A stretch of 64,000 bases of DNA from Morinoia aosen (taxonomy: Eukaryota; Arthropoda; Malacostraca; Amphipoda; Talitridae): NCBI GenBank assembly GCA_030386875.1, contig CM059558.1, forward strand, positions 3,543,501 to 3,607,500, given 5' to 3'. Below are positions 22,689-32,429 of the stretch, in pieces. Below the pieces are notes generated by a model that made no database searches, was not told the origin of the DNA, and saw only the letters and a program-made list of their open reading frames with translations. Position numbers and translations under genes: made by a program. Each line of letters opens with the position of its first letter. The first letter of the stretch is position 1.

Positions 22689-22689
<1 letters not shown>

Positions 22690-22692
<3 letters not shown>

Positions 22693-23739
22693 ATCAGAAG
22701 GTCTCAGCTCGGGTCTTGACTTAGCTGGTATTTTAGAGTAGGTGGCCATTGAAAGGATAGACCTGGCAGCACCTGTATCTACCTCCATCTCTAATGGCAC
22801 ACCATTTAGTAACAATTTTATTTTGATTGGGGGTTTCATTTCCTCGGCTATTGAGAAAATCTCTCCATAACAGCCTAGATTAGCAACTGGATAGTCTGCA
22901 CAGGTTGCATTGTTAGTTCTATTAGGGTTAGGGTGGTGTTCCCTCCCCCTTTTTTCATGCATAGCATGCACAAAATTATTTTTGTTGCCTTTAGCAGAAT
23001 TTTGCTTTTTCAATTTAAAGCAACACTTCTTAAGATGGCCTTTTTGGCCACAACCATGACAAACGCTGTCTTTATAGGGGCAATCTCTACGCCAGTGCAG
23101 ATTACCACAGCCGCTGCATGCTGAGTTGGGGCTAGCTTGAGCCTGAGTTTTGCCCTGAGGCTTAATAGCAGTTTGCTTTACTCTATGCTGGCCCACATTT
23201 AGTATGGAATTAGGTTGCCTTAACACAACCGTCTCCCTCAGTTGAGTTTCTTTGGCAGTTGCCAGATCCACGGCTTTTTTCCATGTGAGGTCATTTTCAT
23301 TAAGCAAACAATTTTGAACATCATTACTGGCCACACCCAGTATTAACCTATCTAGCAGCGTTTCTTCCAGAACTTCCTGTTTGAAATTACAGGTGTCTGA
23401 AAGGGCCTTTAAGCTAGCCACAAAATCAGCAATGCTCTCCCCTTGTTTCTGGTTCCGCTTATGGAACCTAAACCTTTCAAAGATCTGGTTGCGTGTCGGC
23501 TTAAAATGCCGTCTTAACGCTTCCATGATCTCCTCATAGGTAGCATCTAAAAGTCTTTTAGGTGAGAGTAGGTCTTTGGCTAACCTAACAATTTTAGGAC
23601 CCACCAGAGCAATAAATGTTTTAGCTTTATTTGAATCTTCCACTTTATTAATACTCAGGAAGCAGTTTAGCCTGACTTCATATTCTGGGAATTCTTCCTC
23701 TAAAGGATTGAATTCTCCCACTGAGCCTAGCATTGGCAT
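22690..23739 (-). CDS. gag: Gypsy gag with zinc knuckles and protease motif
   Basis: 350 residues from the ATG at 23737-23739. The N-terminal 180 residues are capsid-like (LDRLILGVASNDVQ, RQPNSIL). Two Cys-rich knuckles follow: CSGCGNLHWRRDC and CHGCGQKGHLKKCC (about 23020-23130). The last part holds the aspartic-protease signature EVDTGAARSILS (about 22750-22790), so gag and protease share one frame. The frame stops at 22687-22689 only because the LINE's T-run begins there; the protease and pol continue in the same frame at 19077. The protein would package element RNA and process the polyprotein. Function is abolished by the insertion. Confidence 0.9.
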
Positions 23740-23951
23740 TTTTACCCAGCTTTACAGCTAATTGTCAGATATCTACCTGAAATAGTAGTAGCAACAATAT
23801 CAGTTGCAAGAGTAGCCAATTCAAGAGACTGTAATAATACAACTTGTTAAAAAAAATCAGAAATTTACAGCATCAATACTCTAGTCACTGAATAATAATA
23901 TAAATTCTGAGTTCCTTCATTAGTCTAGCCTCTCCCAATAGTTCTACAAAA
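23740..23951 (-). other. Gypsy untranslated leader
   Basis: Non-coding sequence between the primer-binding region and the gag ATG; the usual place for packaging signals, none of which can be recognised. Confidence 0.5.
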
Positions 23952-23969
23952 GATAATCCTCGTCGCCAG
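23952..23969 (-). other. Candidate primer-binding site of the gypsy element
   Basis: Next to the 5' LTR the minus strand reads CTGGCGACGAGGATTATC. The TGG start (complement of a tRNA CCA end) one base from the LTR is expected for a PBS. I cannot name the tRNA. Confidence 0.55.
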
Positions 23970-24381
23970 TATTATAGAGTAGATAGCCCTACACTAGAGC
24001 ACAGCATAGGTTCCACATAGACACAACATAGTTATAGTACTGAACACAATAGACAATGCAATGACACAGCAAGTTAGGTAAATAGTTCACTCACCTCTTG
24101 GATACCTTAACTTTATACTCAAATGGAGGTACTGTGGCTAGCGAGATTAGAGCGGAGATAGACGGGAAATGTATAGAATAGAGTAGAATAGAATTAGTAC
24201 ATTAGTTTAGAACTTAAGAAGTTAGATACCAACCACAGTAGTAATTATATACACACTCGGTCAACATGTACTTGTTGTTGAACCCGAGGCCAATAGCAGA
24301 CTGGCTTGCGAGTGTTGCTCTCTCGAGCGTTGCCAACTTATGGTCTCTCTAACTAGAACTTACACTACTCGCTATATTACA
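23970..24381 (-). repeat. 5' LTR of the gypsy element
   Basis: 412 bp, same boundaries as the LTR at 15632-16043 and one visible substitution. The element's promoter should lie here. Followed by target duplication GTAGT at 24382-24386. Confidence 0.92.
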
Positions 24382-24424
24382 GTAGTCAAAATGACTTTAC
24401 GTTTAGCGATTTCCGCCTTGCTTT

Positions 24425-26739
24425 TTAAAATAAGGCAATCCACAAGAAGGGCAGATAATCAAAAGGGCCCACAAATATACGAATGATAATATTCAATATA
24501 TTCAGATAGCAGATGTGAGAGCAGAATGTACTTTGCGTAACACCAACAAAAGTTATAATACAAGCAAAATTGTTCTGGTAATGAACATGTCGATCGCAAA
24601 CAGGTATTTTACGAGCAGTTTTCAACAAGAACGTGTGTCTCACAATATACAAAGATTTTGCATGTTTAAAGTTGAAGCTGATGAAAGGCTTACGAATACA
24701 ATATGTCCTGCAAAGGATATCACTCAACAAGCCCTTGCTTTGCTTTCTTTGTAGACCTGCTGTGTTAGACCCAATTTGCAGTACTTTCTTGCTGTCGAGG
24801 ATCTGGAATTAAAATTATAGGGCGTAACATCTGTAAAATTCGAAAGCCAGTCTCAAAAATGGTCTCAACCTCATGTTAAAGTTTATTTCTAGAATACCAG
24901 TCCCTTTGTATTGTGCACATTTTTATCAATTGCGTAAAATTGTCTGTGAGACTGAAATATTGCTCAAAGCGTGCTTACTACTCGGTTACAAACTAAATGG
25001 TAAATTTAATCTAGTTCAATGAGCTTTAATTTGATTACATTCGGCAAGCTAAGCAAGTAGTAAACATAATATTTTTCGAAAAAGCATAAAAATTAACTAG
25101 TATTGACGAACAAATGACATAATTAATTCCAACACATCACACAGACACCCGTTGATAAGTAAATAAATTCGTGCAAAAAGTGTTCTGAATTTTTGTGCAT
25201 TGAGAAGTTGTCCGACATCTGCAATTAGAGATTTAGTTTGTACTATATTCTCGTGTAAAGATTAGCAATGGAATTGAAAGTGTCTAGTGTCTACTTTATA
25301 TTGGTCTCTTCATAGTATAAACCTTGTAAAAATAAGTTTTCATCTTAACTTTCAGGAAGTGAGGGAAATCCAATTTTATTGAATGAGGAACCTCTCTATG
25401 TTTTTACTTGTTTTCTGCAATCAGTAAAGAAGCAGCACTCTCTCTGCTTAGATTAGACGGTAGTTTAGGCCTCCCAATTTAATGAAGAGTTAAAAGAACG
25501 CGGAATCTATTCAGAAGATACAGAGAAAAAGTAAGTTGAGGAAGAATTTCATGAAACAAAATAAAAGTTGAAGAAAAATGCAATATGTGCTGAAAAACAG
25601 GACAGTAGTATTTTGGGAAGTTATAAAGATATAATGTTACAGCATGAGCAGTAGAGCGCGATATATGTACATGTGCTTGTGAGTTTCACTATCTTCCTAG
25701 GCTTGTGCCGGTTGCCATCTTGCGCCCTATGATTTCCCCTAGAATATTTCTAGAAAGTTCTAGCTAACGTAATTTGGGGAAAGTAAATCAGGTATTATAT
25801 ATATATATACTTTAGCATAACAGGTGTATTGATTGGCTAGATAATTGCAATAGTAGTAGTAGCCTATCACAATTAATACAGCCCATCAGCCAGCATGACA
25901 CACACAGAAACAAGCAATAATACGTGTGTTAAAAATGTACTCACCTATAAAATATCCTCCTAGCTCGATGCACCTCTTAAACCAGGTTGTGGCCGAGAAA
26001 GAGAAGAAAGGAGCAGGAATCATGGAAAGTATAACTAGAATAAACAGAGCAAGACATACTACTCTTAGAGTTACTTAGTACAAGCCGTCACCTCTTTCTG
26101 TGAATACACTTCGTCATCATGCACTGATGAGGGAACCAAGGATCGAGAGAAACTGGCTGTGGGTTCTTACACCTAGTGGTGTTGCCAAAAATGTTTCTAA
26201 CTTGTAATTTGTAATTTACACTATATTTCAGCTAAAAAAATTATTGATTAATTACCCGACGAAACAAATAGTCGATCTAAATGCCTAGAAGTCATTACAA
26301 TCTGGGCCTGCCTGACTGTGACTGGAAGCAATCCTACCGAGTACCTTATCAAGCTTCCTCTCGCTGGCAAGCCCTCCTGATTGTGGCTCAAACCTGGTGT
26401 CATTCCATTCACGCCAGTGCACCTGTCCCGAAGCCTTCAGTTCTGGGCAGCCGTTGACCGGCTGGGAATTGCCGGCCGCGGCAATAAAACACCAAGCTGA
26501 GTCTCATGAATTTTACTTTCCTACCTCAAGCAAACGACACAGTACCCAGAATTGTGTTATGAGTGTCATGGTGTATCAACTTGAGAAACAACTTTAAAAC
26601 ATCATAGCATTATTGCAGCCGAATCTATCACTGCCTAAGAGAGCATGGAAGACCAGACATCCAGCACACATGCAATGACCTTCGCAAGCGCGAATGCTCA
26701 CCGACGAACTCTCTGCCGGCCAGCCAATGGCACCAAGCC
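24425..26739. other. Non-coding interval
   Basis: AT-rich, no gene supported. It contains a short TA microsatellite near 25796-25810 and the family A fragment at 25450-25620. Confidence 0.4.
25450..25620 (-). repeat. Family A retroposon fragment, minus strand
   Basis: The plus strand shows the reverse complement of family A landmarks: AGGCCTCCC, CGCGGAATCTATTCAG, AGTAAGTTGAGGAAGAA, AAACAAAATAAAAGTTGAAG and CTGAAAAACAGGACAGTAGT. Confidence 0.6.
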
Positions 26740-26949
26740 ATAAAAGCAACGGTACCATAAACCGGTTCCATAAAGCAAAACCATAAGCCAGAACCGTAAA
26801 CTGGCACCATACATCGGCACAATGAACAAATACATAAGCCAGCTCCATAAATTGGTACCATAACCAGCGGCATGAATAATTACCATGAAAAGGTAATACC
26901 AAAGAATACCATACAACAATATCGCAAACTAGTGCCATAAACAGGCACC
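26740..26949. repeat. Second minisatellite with 13-bp period (unrelated unit)
   Basis: About 16 degenerate units of consensus ATAAACCGGTACC: ATAAACCGGTTCC, ATAAAGCAAAACC, ATAAGCCAGAACC, GTAAACTGGCACC and so on, 12-13 bp each. The period equals that of the array at 67-3815 but the sequence is different. Confidence 0.75.
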
Positions 26950-27239
26950 GGAAACGCATTGACAGTTTATTTCCTCCCATAACTTCGGTAACTTCTCCCC
27001 TACTCCCTACTGCCAAGCTTTCATTTGTGAGCAGGGAATAGGAATGGGCGAGTGGCAATGAGGGAGGGGGAATGGGCGATTGGGAATTGTACCATAAGTG
27101 CATTTAACTTAGTGCCTGGACACGAGTATTTACACAACTTGATGTTTTGAGTATTTCAAAAACTTGGAGGTCTGGGTTGGGGTAAAGATTATTTAAGGTT
27201 CAGCTAGCATTTATTAAACGGTCAAGTAAAACATACTGG
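26950..27239. other. Spacer before the Tc1 element
   Basis: Non-coding; a purine-rich GAGGGAGGGGGAATGGGCG stretch near 27060 is the only notable feature. Confidence 0.3.
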
Positions 27240-27469
27240 ACAAAAATTACCGACATAAAAAATTTACTGAACGAAAAAATTGGACAAAAGTACTTAGCCA
27301 AAATTTATAGTCCTTTATGTTATTTTCTTGTATACTTCAAGCATCGTTATTTCATTACCTCTTGGAAACATACCAAGGCTTCTAGAAGCTTTTAGAAGCA
27401 CATTTGAAGTCGAACAAGTATAATCAGCACACACATTTACCTTCAAGATTTCCATGAAAGCGGACCTCA

Positions 27470-27907
27470 GGGACAACCATGCCCTAAGCCGAAGAAGTTC
27501 AAGAAGGAATGTGGAAGCAAATAGTTGGACTTCACAATGCAGGATTAACATGCATGCAAATCGTTGTACGTGTTAAACTTCCATACTCTACATACTATCG
27601 GAGTAATTGTTCGGAAGTTTCAAGCGACGAGTACAATATCTAATTGGCCAAGAGCCGGAGTTCCTTGCGGGGTCAAGGATCGCTGTTGAAGGTATATGCA
27701 TCGCAAAGTGACTATTCAGCCCATGAAAACCCATGGAGATCTGCAACAACAACTCTGGTTTCATGGAGTGGGTAAAATTCAAAAACCTGTCAGTAAAAAA
27801 TTGCATCATGGTGATCTACAGGCCTTCATTCTTCGTAGGACTCCTCTTCTGACAGCTAAACATGCGAAGAACCGTTTGAAATTTGCCAAAAAACATCTTA
27901 ACAAAAT
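27470..27907 (+). pseudogene. Tc1-type transposase, N-terminal half (DNA-binding region)
   Basis: The frame shows the Tc1 helix-turn-helix pattern with several stops: VIVRKFQ near 27607, STISNWPRAG near 27630, then from 27693 an open stretch with the second HTH and the conserved boundary TPLLTAKHAKNRLKFAKKHL (about 27840-27900). In Tc1 transposases this boundary leads into the first catalytic Asp. The sequence breaks a few codons later at the Copia insertion. Multiple nonsense codons show it was dead before or soon after the insertion. Confidence 0.75.
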
Positions 27908-28167
27908 TTAGAAGTTCTTTCATGTAGCACCTTGAATGTATATGTGTATAATACTGATAATGTTACAGTGCTCTTGTGTAAGAATGTATTTAGACAGCAC
28001 TATGCGTTGAGAACTGAGCTCATGGTTCTTGTGGATCTCTGCTCGTGGTTCTCGGGCTTGGCTGGAGCCTACTCCACCACTACCCTTCGTAATGTAAACG
28101 TGTGTCCTGCTGTGTGTACTGATTATACAAACTCCAAGAGTCTCGTCTTCTTAACCTACAACCATTA
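27908..28167 (+). repeat. 5' LTR of Copia copy 1
   Basis: Matches the 3' LTR exactly from 27917 (CTTTCATGTAGCAC) to CAACCATTA at 28167. The first bases are replaced or lost, so the left boundary is approximate. Confidence 0.85.
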
Positions 28168-28181
28168 GGTTATGGGCCCAG
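28168..28181 (+). other. Primer-binding site, Copia copy 1
   Basis: GGTTATGGGCCCAG directly follows the LTR. This is the same sequence as in the Drosophila copia element, which is primed by an internal fragment of initiator tRNA-Met. Confidence 0.9.
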
Positions 28182-28315
28182 TAAACCTTCCGATGAAGCA
28201 ATATCAAGTGAGGTTATCTTAAGTCCCGAAGCGAAAAACAGCCCGGGACAGCGAGAACAGAAGTTGGTGATTTGTTAGTGCTGTGTGATACAGAAACGGT
28301 GAAAGAGAAAGAAAC

Positions 28316-31300
28316 ATGGCAGGCTCCGTAAGTGAAAGTGCAAAGAACTGCCTCACGGCTCTTAATGATAAAAACTATCCTACGTGGAAGCTGCAAATGA
28401 AGATGATTCTGATGAAGGAAAAACTGTGGAACTTGGTTCGAGGAACGGAAACCATGCCACAGACTACGGACGAGACTGCTCGAAGAAAATTTGAAGAAAG
28501 ACGTGACAGTGCACTTGCAACAATTGTGCTTGGTGTCGAAACAAGTCAACTTTATTTGTTGGGTGATCCTACTGACCCTGTGCAACTATGGCATAAGATT
28601 GAAGATACATTCCAGAAGAAAACTTGGTCTAACAAGTTCAGACTACGCAAAAGACTCTACAACATGAAACTAAAAGAAGACCAAGACTTACAAACTCATC
28701 TCAAAGCATTTGTCGAAATATTTGAGTCCTTGAGTGTGATTGATGACGCTGTTGATGAAGAAAGTCGTGTAATAATCTTGCTGTCGTCACTTCCCGACCA
28801 TTTCTCCACACTGGTGACTGCACTGGAAGCTCATGAAAAACTACCGTCATGGGATATTGTGACAGAGCGTCTTCTGAATGAAGAAGCAAAACTGAAAAAC
28901 CAAAGTGCTTCAGACTTCAGTGAAAAATCCCTTGTGACCTCCAAATTGAAAAACTCACGATGCTTCGAATGCGGAAAATTGGGACACCTACGTACCAAGT
29001 GCTGGATCTATCAAGAAAAATTGAAGAAAGAAGATGGGAACCACACAGAAAACCAAAACAATTTTGTAGCAGGTAAAACAAATTATATCGGTGCATTGTC
29101 TGTGATAAATATCAATAATTGTTGGGTAATTGATTCCGGTGCAACAGCACACATGTGTAATAATAGGAATGATTTTTCTCGCATGAATGAGCTATCTAGT
29201 CCAATTAACATTGAAGTTGGTGATGGTAGAAACTTGCAAGGTGTTGGTGTAGGTGATGTTGAAGTTATGGTGTTGTTGCCTAAAGGTCGAGTAGATACCT
29301 GTGTTGTTAAGAATGTCTTGTATGTACCTGGCTTAGCCTACAATTCACTTTCCGTGCCTCAGATTACAGAAAGTGGAAACTCAGTTTACTTTGACGAAAG
29401 CTCATGTAAGATTGTAAATAAAGACGATGAATTAATTGCCTTAGGCAGTAAAGTAGGAAAATTGTATAAACTTAATTGCACCCTTAATTCAGCCGCTAAA
29501 TGCATGAACGTTTCCTCTGATGAAATTCTGTGGCATAAACGATTTTGTCATCTAGGATTCAATAATCTTAAGAAATTAGCCACTAAGAATCTTGTTAGAG
29601 GTTTTGATTGTTCTGTGAGTGGAGATAACATTTTTTGTGAAAACTGTTGTGATGGTAAAAATCATAGGCTTCCGTTCCCCAAAACAAATCACAAAAGGGA
29701 ACGCAAACCCTTAGAACTTATCCACAGTGATGTGTGTGGCCAGCTTAATCCCATATCACTTGGGAGTGGAAGGTATTTTGTAACCTTCATAGATGACCAC
29801 TCCAGATATACTTGGGTGTACATTATCAAACATAAGAGTGATGTTTTCAAAGTGTTTCAGGAGTTCAAATCCTTGGTAGAAAATCACTATGATCACAAAA
29901 TTAAAATTCTGCGCTCCGATAACGGTGGGGAATACATCTCTAATGACTTTGAACAATTCCTAAAAAGGGAAGGAATTATCCATGAAAAAACTGGGCCTAA
30001 GACACCTGAACAAAATGGAGTTGCAGAAAGAATGAATAGAACTCTTCTTGACTCTGTCAGAGCTATGCTGTCTGGTTCAAAGTTACCAAAATCATTCTGG
30101 GGTGAAGCTATATCAACTGCCGTGTATGTCAAAAATAGGAGCCCTGCTAGTGCATTGAATGATATGACCCCTTATCAGGCCCTTAATGGACACAAGCCCA
30201 ACGTACAGCACCTCAAAACCTTTGGCTGCAGTGCGTACGCTCATGTCCCCAAAGATGAGAGGGAAAAACTTGATCCAAAATCTAAACCGTGTGTTCTTGT
30301 AGGATATGGAAGTGGATCCAAGGGATATCGTCTGTATGACATAAACAGTAGAAGGATATTTTTGAGTAGAGACGTTATGTTCAATGAATCTCAGCAGATG
30401 CCAATTGAGAAGGAGCCTTCAGAAGTAAATGATGGTAATTTTACTCTTCTTCCTCAGGATCCAGAACCAGAAGACTCTGAGGGAGGGGTGGAGCATAGAC
30501 AGTCAGATGCTGGGATGGAGGGAGTGCAGCCTAGACAATCAGCCAGATATCGACGGGCTCCTGATAGGTTTGGTGAATGGGTGTATTTAATGAAAAATGA
30601 GCTTGATATACCATCTTGTGTTCAAGAAGCACTCAGTGGACCAGAAGCAAAACTATGGGAAACAGCTATGGAGAATGAGATGGAGTCTATAAATCAAAAC
30701 AGAGTATGGTCCCTTGTAGAGTGTCCTAATGACAAAAAACCTATCAAATCAAAGTGGATCTTTAAAAGAAAAACCGGACCCGACGGAAGCATTTGCTCGT
30801 ACAAAGCTCGCCTTGTGGCTCAGGGCTACTCACAAAAATATGGCATTGACTACGACGAGACCTTCAGTCCCGTGGTTCGATTTGAGTCTGTCAGGACAGT
30901 ACTAGCTTTGGCTGCCAAATGCAACATGCAAGTCCATCACATGGACGTTGCAACAGCCTTCCTTAATGGAGAACTGATTGAAGAACTATATCTGGTTCAA
31001 CCTGACGGTTTTATTGTCAAAGGCAAAGAAAATCTGGTGTGTAAACTACAAAAATCGCTCTACGGACTAAAACAAGCTCCTAAGTGTTGGAATACTACAC
31101 TAGATAGCTATTTGAAGAAATTGGGTTTTGTACAATCTAAGAGTGATGCTTGTATATACACTCGTGTTCAAGATAAGAAACTGTGTATTGTGGCGGTGTA
31201 TGTAGACGATCTAATAATTGCTTCTGAGTCTGGTGATGAAATAAATCAAATAAAGTTGAGCCTTTCTACCCAATACAAAATGAAGGACCTTGGTGTGCTG

Positions 31301-32158
31301 AGTTACTTCCTAGGTGTAAGTGTTGTACAAGTTAAAAACAATGTCTTCTTGAATCAAACTGCCTACACTGAGGCTCTGTTGTCAAAATTTGGCTTTGATA
31401 ATTGTAAACCTGTTGCAACTCCCGCCGATGTAAACGTAAATCCGATATGCTCCCCAAATGATGTCGAATTTGACCCTGCCACTTATCAAAGTGCTGTAGG
31501 TAGCCTTTTGTATTTGTCAACCAGAACTCGACCTGACATTGCATTCGCAGTGAATAATGTTGCTAAATACAGCTCCAAACCTCTTGAACAGCATTGGATG
31601 TGTGTTAAGAGAATATTCAGGTACCTGAGAGGCACCTCTAAACTAGGTCTCTTGTATAGCAAATGTTCTGATACTTGCATTGGTTATTCAGATGCTGACT
31701 GGGCTGGTGATAAAAATGACCGAAAGTCTACCTCTGGTTACTGTTTCACCCTCAGTAATTCGGTAATTACGTGGAGATCTAACAAACAAACTTGTGTAGC
31801 CCTCTCAACTGCAGAAGCCGAATACGTTGCTCTTGCCGGTGCGGCTCAAGAGGCTGTCTGGTTAAAGCACTTACTCAGTGATCTAAATTTTGGGACTATG
31901 GAACCAATGGTTATAAACGAAGACAACCAGTCAGCCATCTGTCTTGCCAACAATCCCAAATATCATGGGAGGAGCAAGCACATCGATATTAAGTTTCACT
32001 ATGTACGGGATCTTGTAAGTAACAAAGATATAGACGTAGTGTATTGCCCTACCGACGAAATGCTCGCCGACATATTCACCAAGAACCTGCCGATAGAAAA
32101 GTTCTCTAGACTAAGAACGAAGTTAGGAATGGTCTCATCTGACACACATTCAATGTGA
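28316..32158 (+). CDS. gag-pol: Copia gag-pol polyprotein, uninterrupted
   Basis: 1280 residues from the ATG at 28316 to TGA. Order of domains: gag-like region (residues about 10-200), CCHC knuckle CFECGKLGHLRTKCW (about 216), aspartic protease with DSGATAHM (about 273), integrase with H...H/C-X2-C region (LWHKRFCHLG to FCENCC, about 405-445) and D-D-E core at about D472 (HSDVCG), D535 (RSDNGG) and E571 (GVAERM), RT with FLNGEL, LYGLKQAP and YVDDLII (about 962), and RNase H with YSDADWAG (about 1126) and STAEAEYVAL. This order (integrase before RT) is diagnostic of Ty1/copia. No stop, frameshift or altered catalytic residue is apparent, so the element may be autonomous. All steps would occur in cytoplasmic particles and then the nucleus for integration. 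Confidence 0.95.
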   Translation: MAGSVSESAKNCLTALNDKNYPTWKLQMKMILMKEKLWNLVRGTETMPQTTDETARRKFEERRDSALATIVLGVETSQLYLLGDPTDPVQLWHKIEDTFQKKTWSNKFRLRKRLYNMKLKEDQDLQTHLKAFVEIFESLSVIDDAVDEESRVIILLSSLPDHFSTLVTALEAHEKLPSWDIVTERLLNEEAKLKNQSASDFSEKSLVTSKLKNSRCFECGKLGHLRTKCWIYQEKLKKEDGNHTENQNNFVAGKTNYIGALSVININNCWVIDSGATAHMCNNRNDFSRMNELSSPINIEVGDGRNLQGVGVGDVEVMVLLPKGRVDTCVVKNVLYVPGLAYNSLSVPQITESGNSVYFDESSCKIVNKDDELIALGSKVGKLYKLNCTLNSAAKCMNVSSDEILWHKRFCHLGFNNLKKLATKNLVRGFDCSVSGDNIFCENCCDGKNHRLPFPKTNHKRERKPLELIHSDVCGQLNPISLGSGRYFVTFIDDHSRYTWVYIIKHKSDVFKVFQEFKSLVENHYDHKIKILRSDNGGEYISNDFEQFLKREGIIHEKTGPKTPEQNGVAERMNRTLLDSVRAMLSGSKLPKSFWGEAISTAVYVKNRSPASALNDMTPYQALNGHKPNVQHLKTFGCSAYAHVPKDEREKLDPKSKPCVLVGYGSGSKGYRLYDINSRRIFLSRDVMFNESQQMPIEKEPSEVNDGNFTLLPQDPEPEDSEGGVEHRQSDAGMEGVQPRQSARYRRAPDRFGEWVYLMKNELDIPSCVQEALSGPEAKLWETAMENEMESINQNRVWSLVECPNDKKPIKSKWIFKRKTGPDGSICSYKARLVAQGYSQKYGIDYDETFSPVVRFESVRTVLALAAKCNMQVHHMDVATAFLNGELIEELYLVQPDGFIVKGKENLVCKLQKSLYGLKQAPKCWNTTLDSYLKKLGFVQSKSDACIYTRVQDKKLCIVAVYVDDLIIASESGDEINQIKLSLSTQYKMKDLGVLSYFLGVSVVQVKNNVFLNQTAYTEALLSKFGFDNCKPVATPADVNVNPICSPNDVEFDPATYQSAVGSLLYLSTRTRPDIAFAVNNVAKYSSKPLEQHWMCVKRIFRYLRGTSKLGLLYSKCSDTCIGYSDADWAGDKNDRKSTSGYCFTLSNSVITWRSNKQTCVALSTAEAEYVALAGAAQEAVWLKHLLSDLNFGTMEPMVINEDNQSAICLANNPKYHGRSKHIDIKFHYVRDLVSNKDIDVVYCPTDEMLADIFTKNLPIEKFSRLRTKLGMVSSDTHSM

Positions 32159-32165
32159 GAAGGAG
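32159..32165 (+). other. Short purine tract before the 3' LTR
   Basis: GAGAAGGAG overlaps the stop codon end and abuts TGTTG of the 3' LTR, the place of the polypurine primer. The sister element has the same GAGAAGGAG. Confidence 0.65.
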
Positions 32166-32425
32166 TGTTGAAACCTTTCATGTAGCACCTTGAATGTATA
32201 TGTGTATAATACTGATAATGTTACAGTGCTCTTGTGTAAGAATGTATTTAGACAGCACTATGCGTTGAGAACTGAGCTCATGGTTCTTGTGGATCTCTGC
32301 TCGTGGTTCTCGGGCTTGGCTGGAGCCTACTCCACCACTACCCTTCGTAATGTAAACGTGTGTCCTGCTGTGTGTACTGATTATACAAACTCCAAGAGTC
32401 TCGTCTTCTTAACCTACAACCATTA
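32166..32425 (+). repeat. 3' LTR of Copia copy 1
   Basis: 260 bp, TGTTGAAACC to CAACCATTA. Identical to the 5' LTR where alignable. Ends abut resumed Tc1 transposase sequence. Confidence 0.9.
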
Positions 32426-32429
32426 TTAG

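Larger units (their letters stand above)
19081..22689 (+). mobile_element. 5'-truncated CR1-group LINE inserted in the gypsy element
   Basis: Interrupts the gypsy gag-pol frame between the protease motif (end of gag ORF, 22690) and the codons resuming at 19077 in the same frame. It carries an RT fragment, a long 3' region, a 220-bp tandem duplication and a terminal run of 34 T. No clear target duplication could be defined: GTCCTAAGCTT occurs twice at the left junction (19067-19077 and 19083-19093), and the right junction ends in T-run plus AAACATCAG. Confidence 0.75.
15632..24381 (-). mobile_element. Ty3/gypsy LTR retrotransposon, minus strand, interrupted by a LINE
   Basis: Complete LTR-to-LTR element: 412-bp LTRs at both ends, 5-bp target duplication, primer-binding and polypurine sites, gag, protease, RT, RNase H and integrase. 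Gag and pol lie in one frame, with no env. The integrase context (HIDYAGP) and the gag-pol organisation suggest the Mag lineage (inference). It is broken by a 3.6-kb LINE inside the protease region, an in-frame stop in RT and a frameshift after integrase. Confidence 0.92.
15135..24424. mobile_element. Inverted-repeat (foldback) element split by a Ty3/gypsy insertion
   Basis: The left arm (about 15135-15330) is matched in inverse orientation by about 15465-15631, and then, beyond the gypsy element, by 24382-24424. For example AAGCAAGGCG at the far left is answered by CGCCTTGCTT at 24414-24423, and AGTCATTTTTG by CAAAATGAC just after the gypsy target duplication. The gypsy element therefore landed inside the right arm. 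Without it the element is about 540 bp: arms near 200 bp, a short centre and a central perfect hairpin. It has no coding capacity. Confidence 0.75.
27908..32425 (+). mobile_element. Copia LTR retrotransposon with intact polyprotein
   Basis: LTR, Copia-type PBS, a single 1280-codon gag-pol frame, polypurine tract, LTR. LTRs are about 260 bp and identical over the 251 bp that can be compared. The first nine or so bases of the 5' LTR (TGTTGAAAC expected from the 3' LTR and from the sister element) do not match, and no clean 5-bp target duplication is seen (TTAG(A/G) at best). It lies inside a Tc1 transposase gene. It is a close relative of the Copia at 48822-53338. Confidence 0.92.

Noticed and set aside
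26594..27103. 169-codon minus-strand frame rich in Tyr and Gly
   Set aside because: It runs across the degenerate 13-bp array at 26740-26949 and shows no domain; other frames there are also open.
28316..32158. Minus-strand frames within the two Copia elements
   Set aside because: Shadows of the polyprotein; they recur at matching positions in both copies because the sequences are homologous, not because they are genes.
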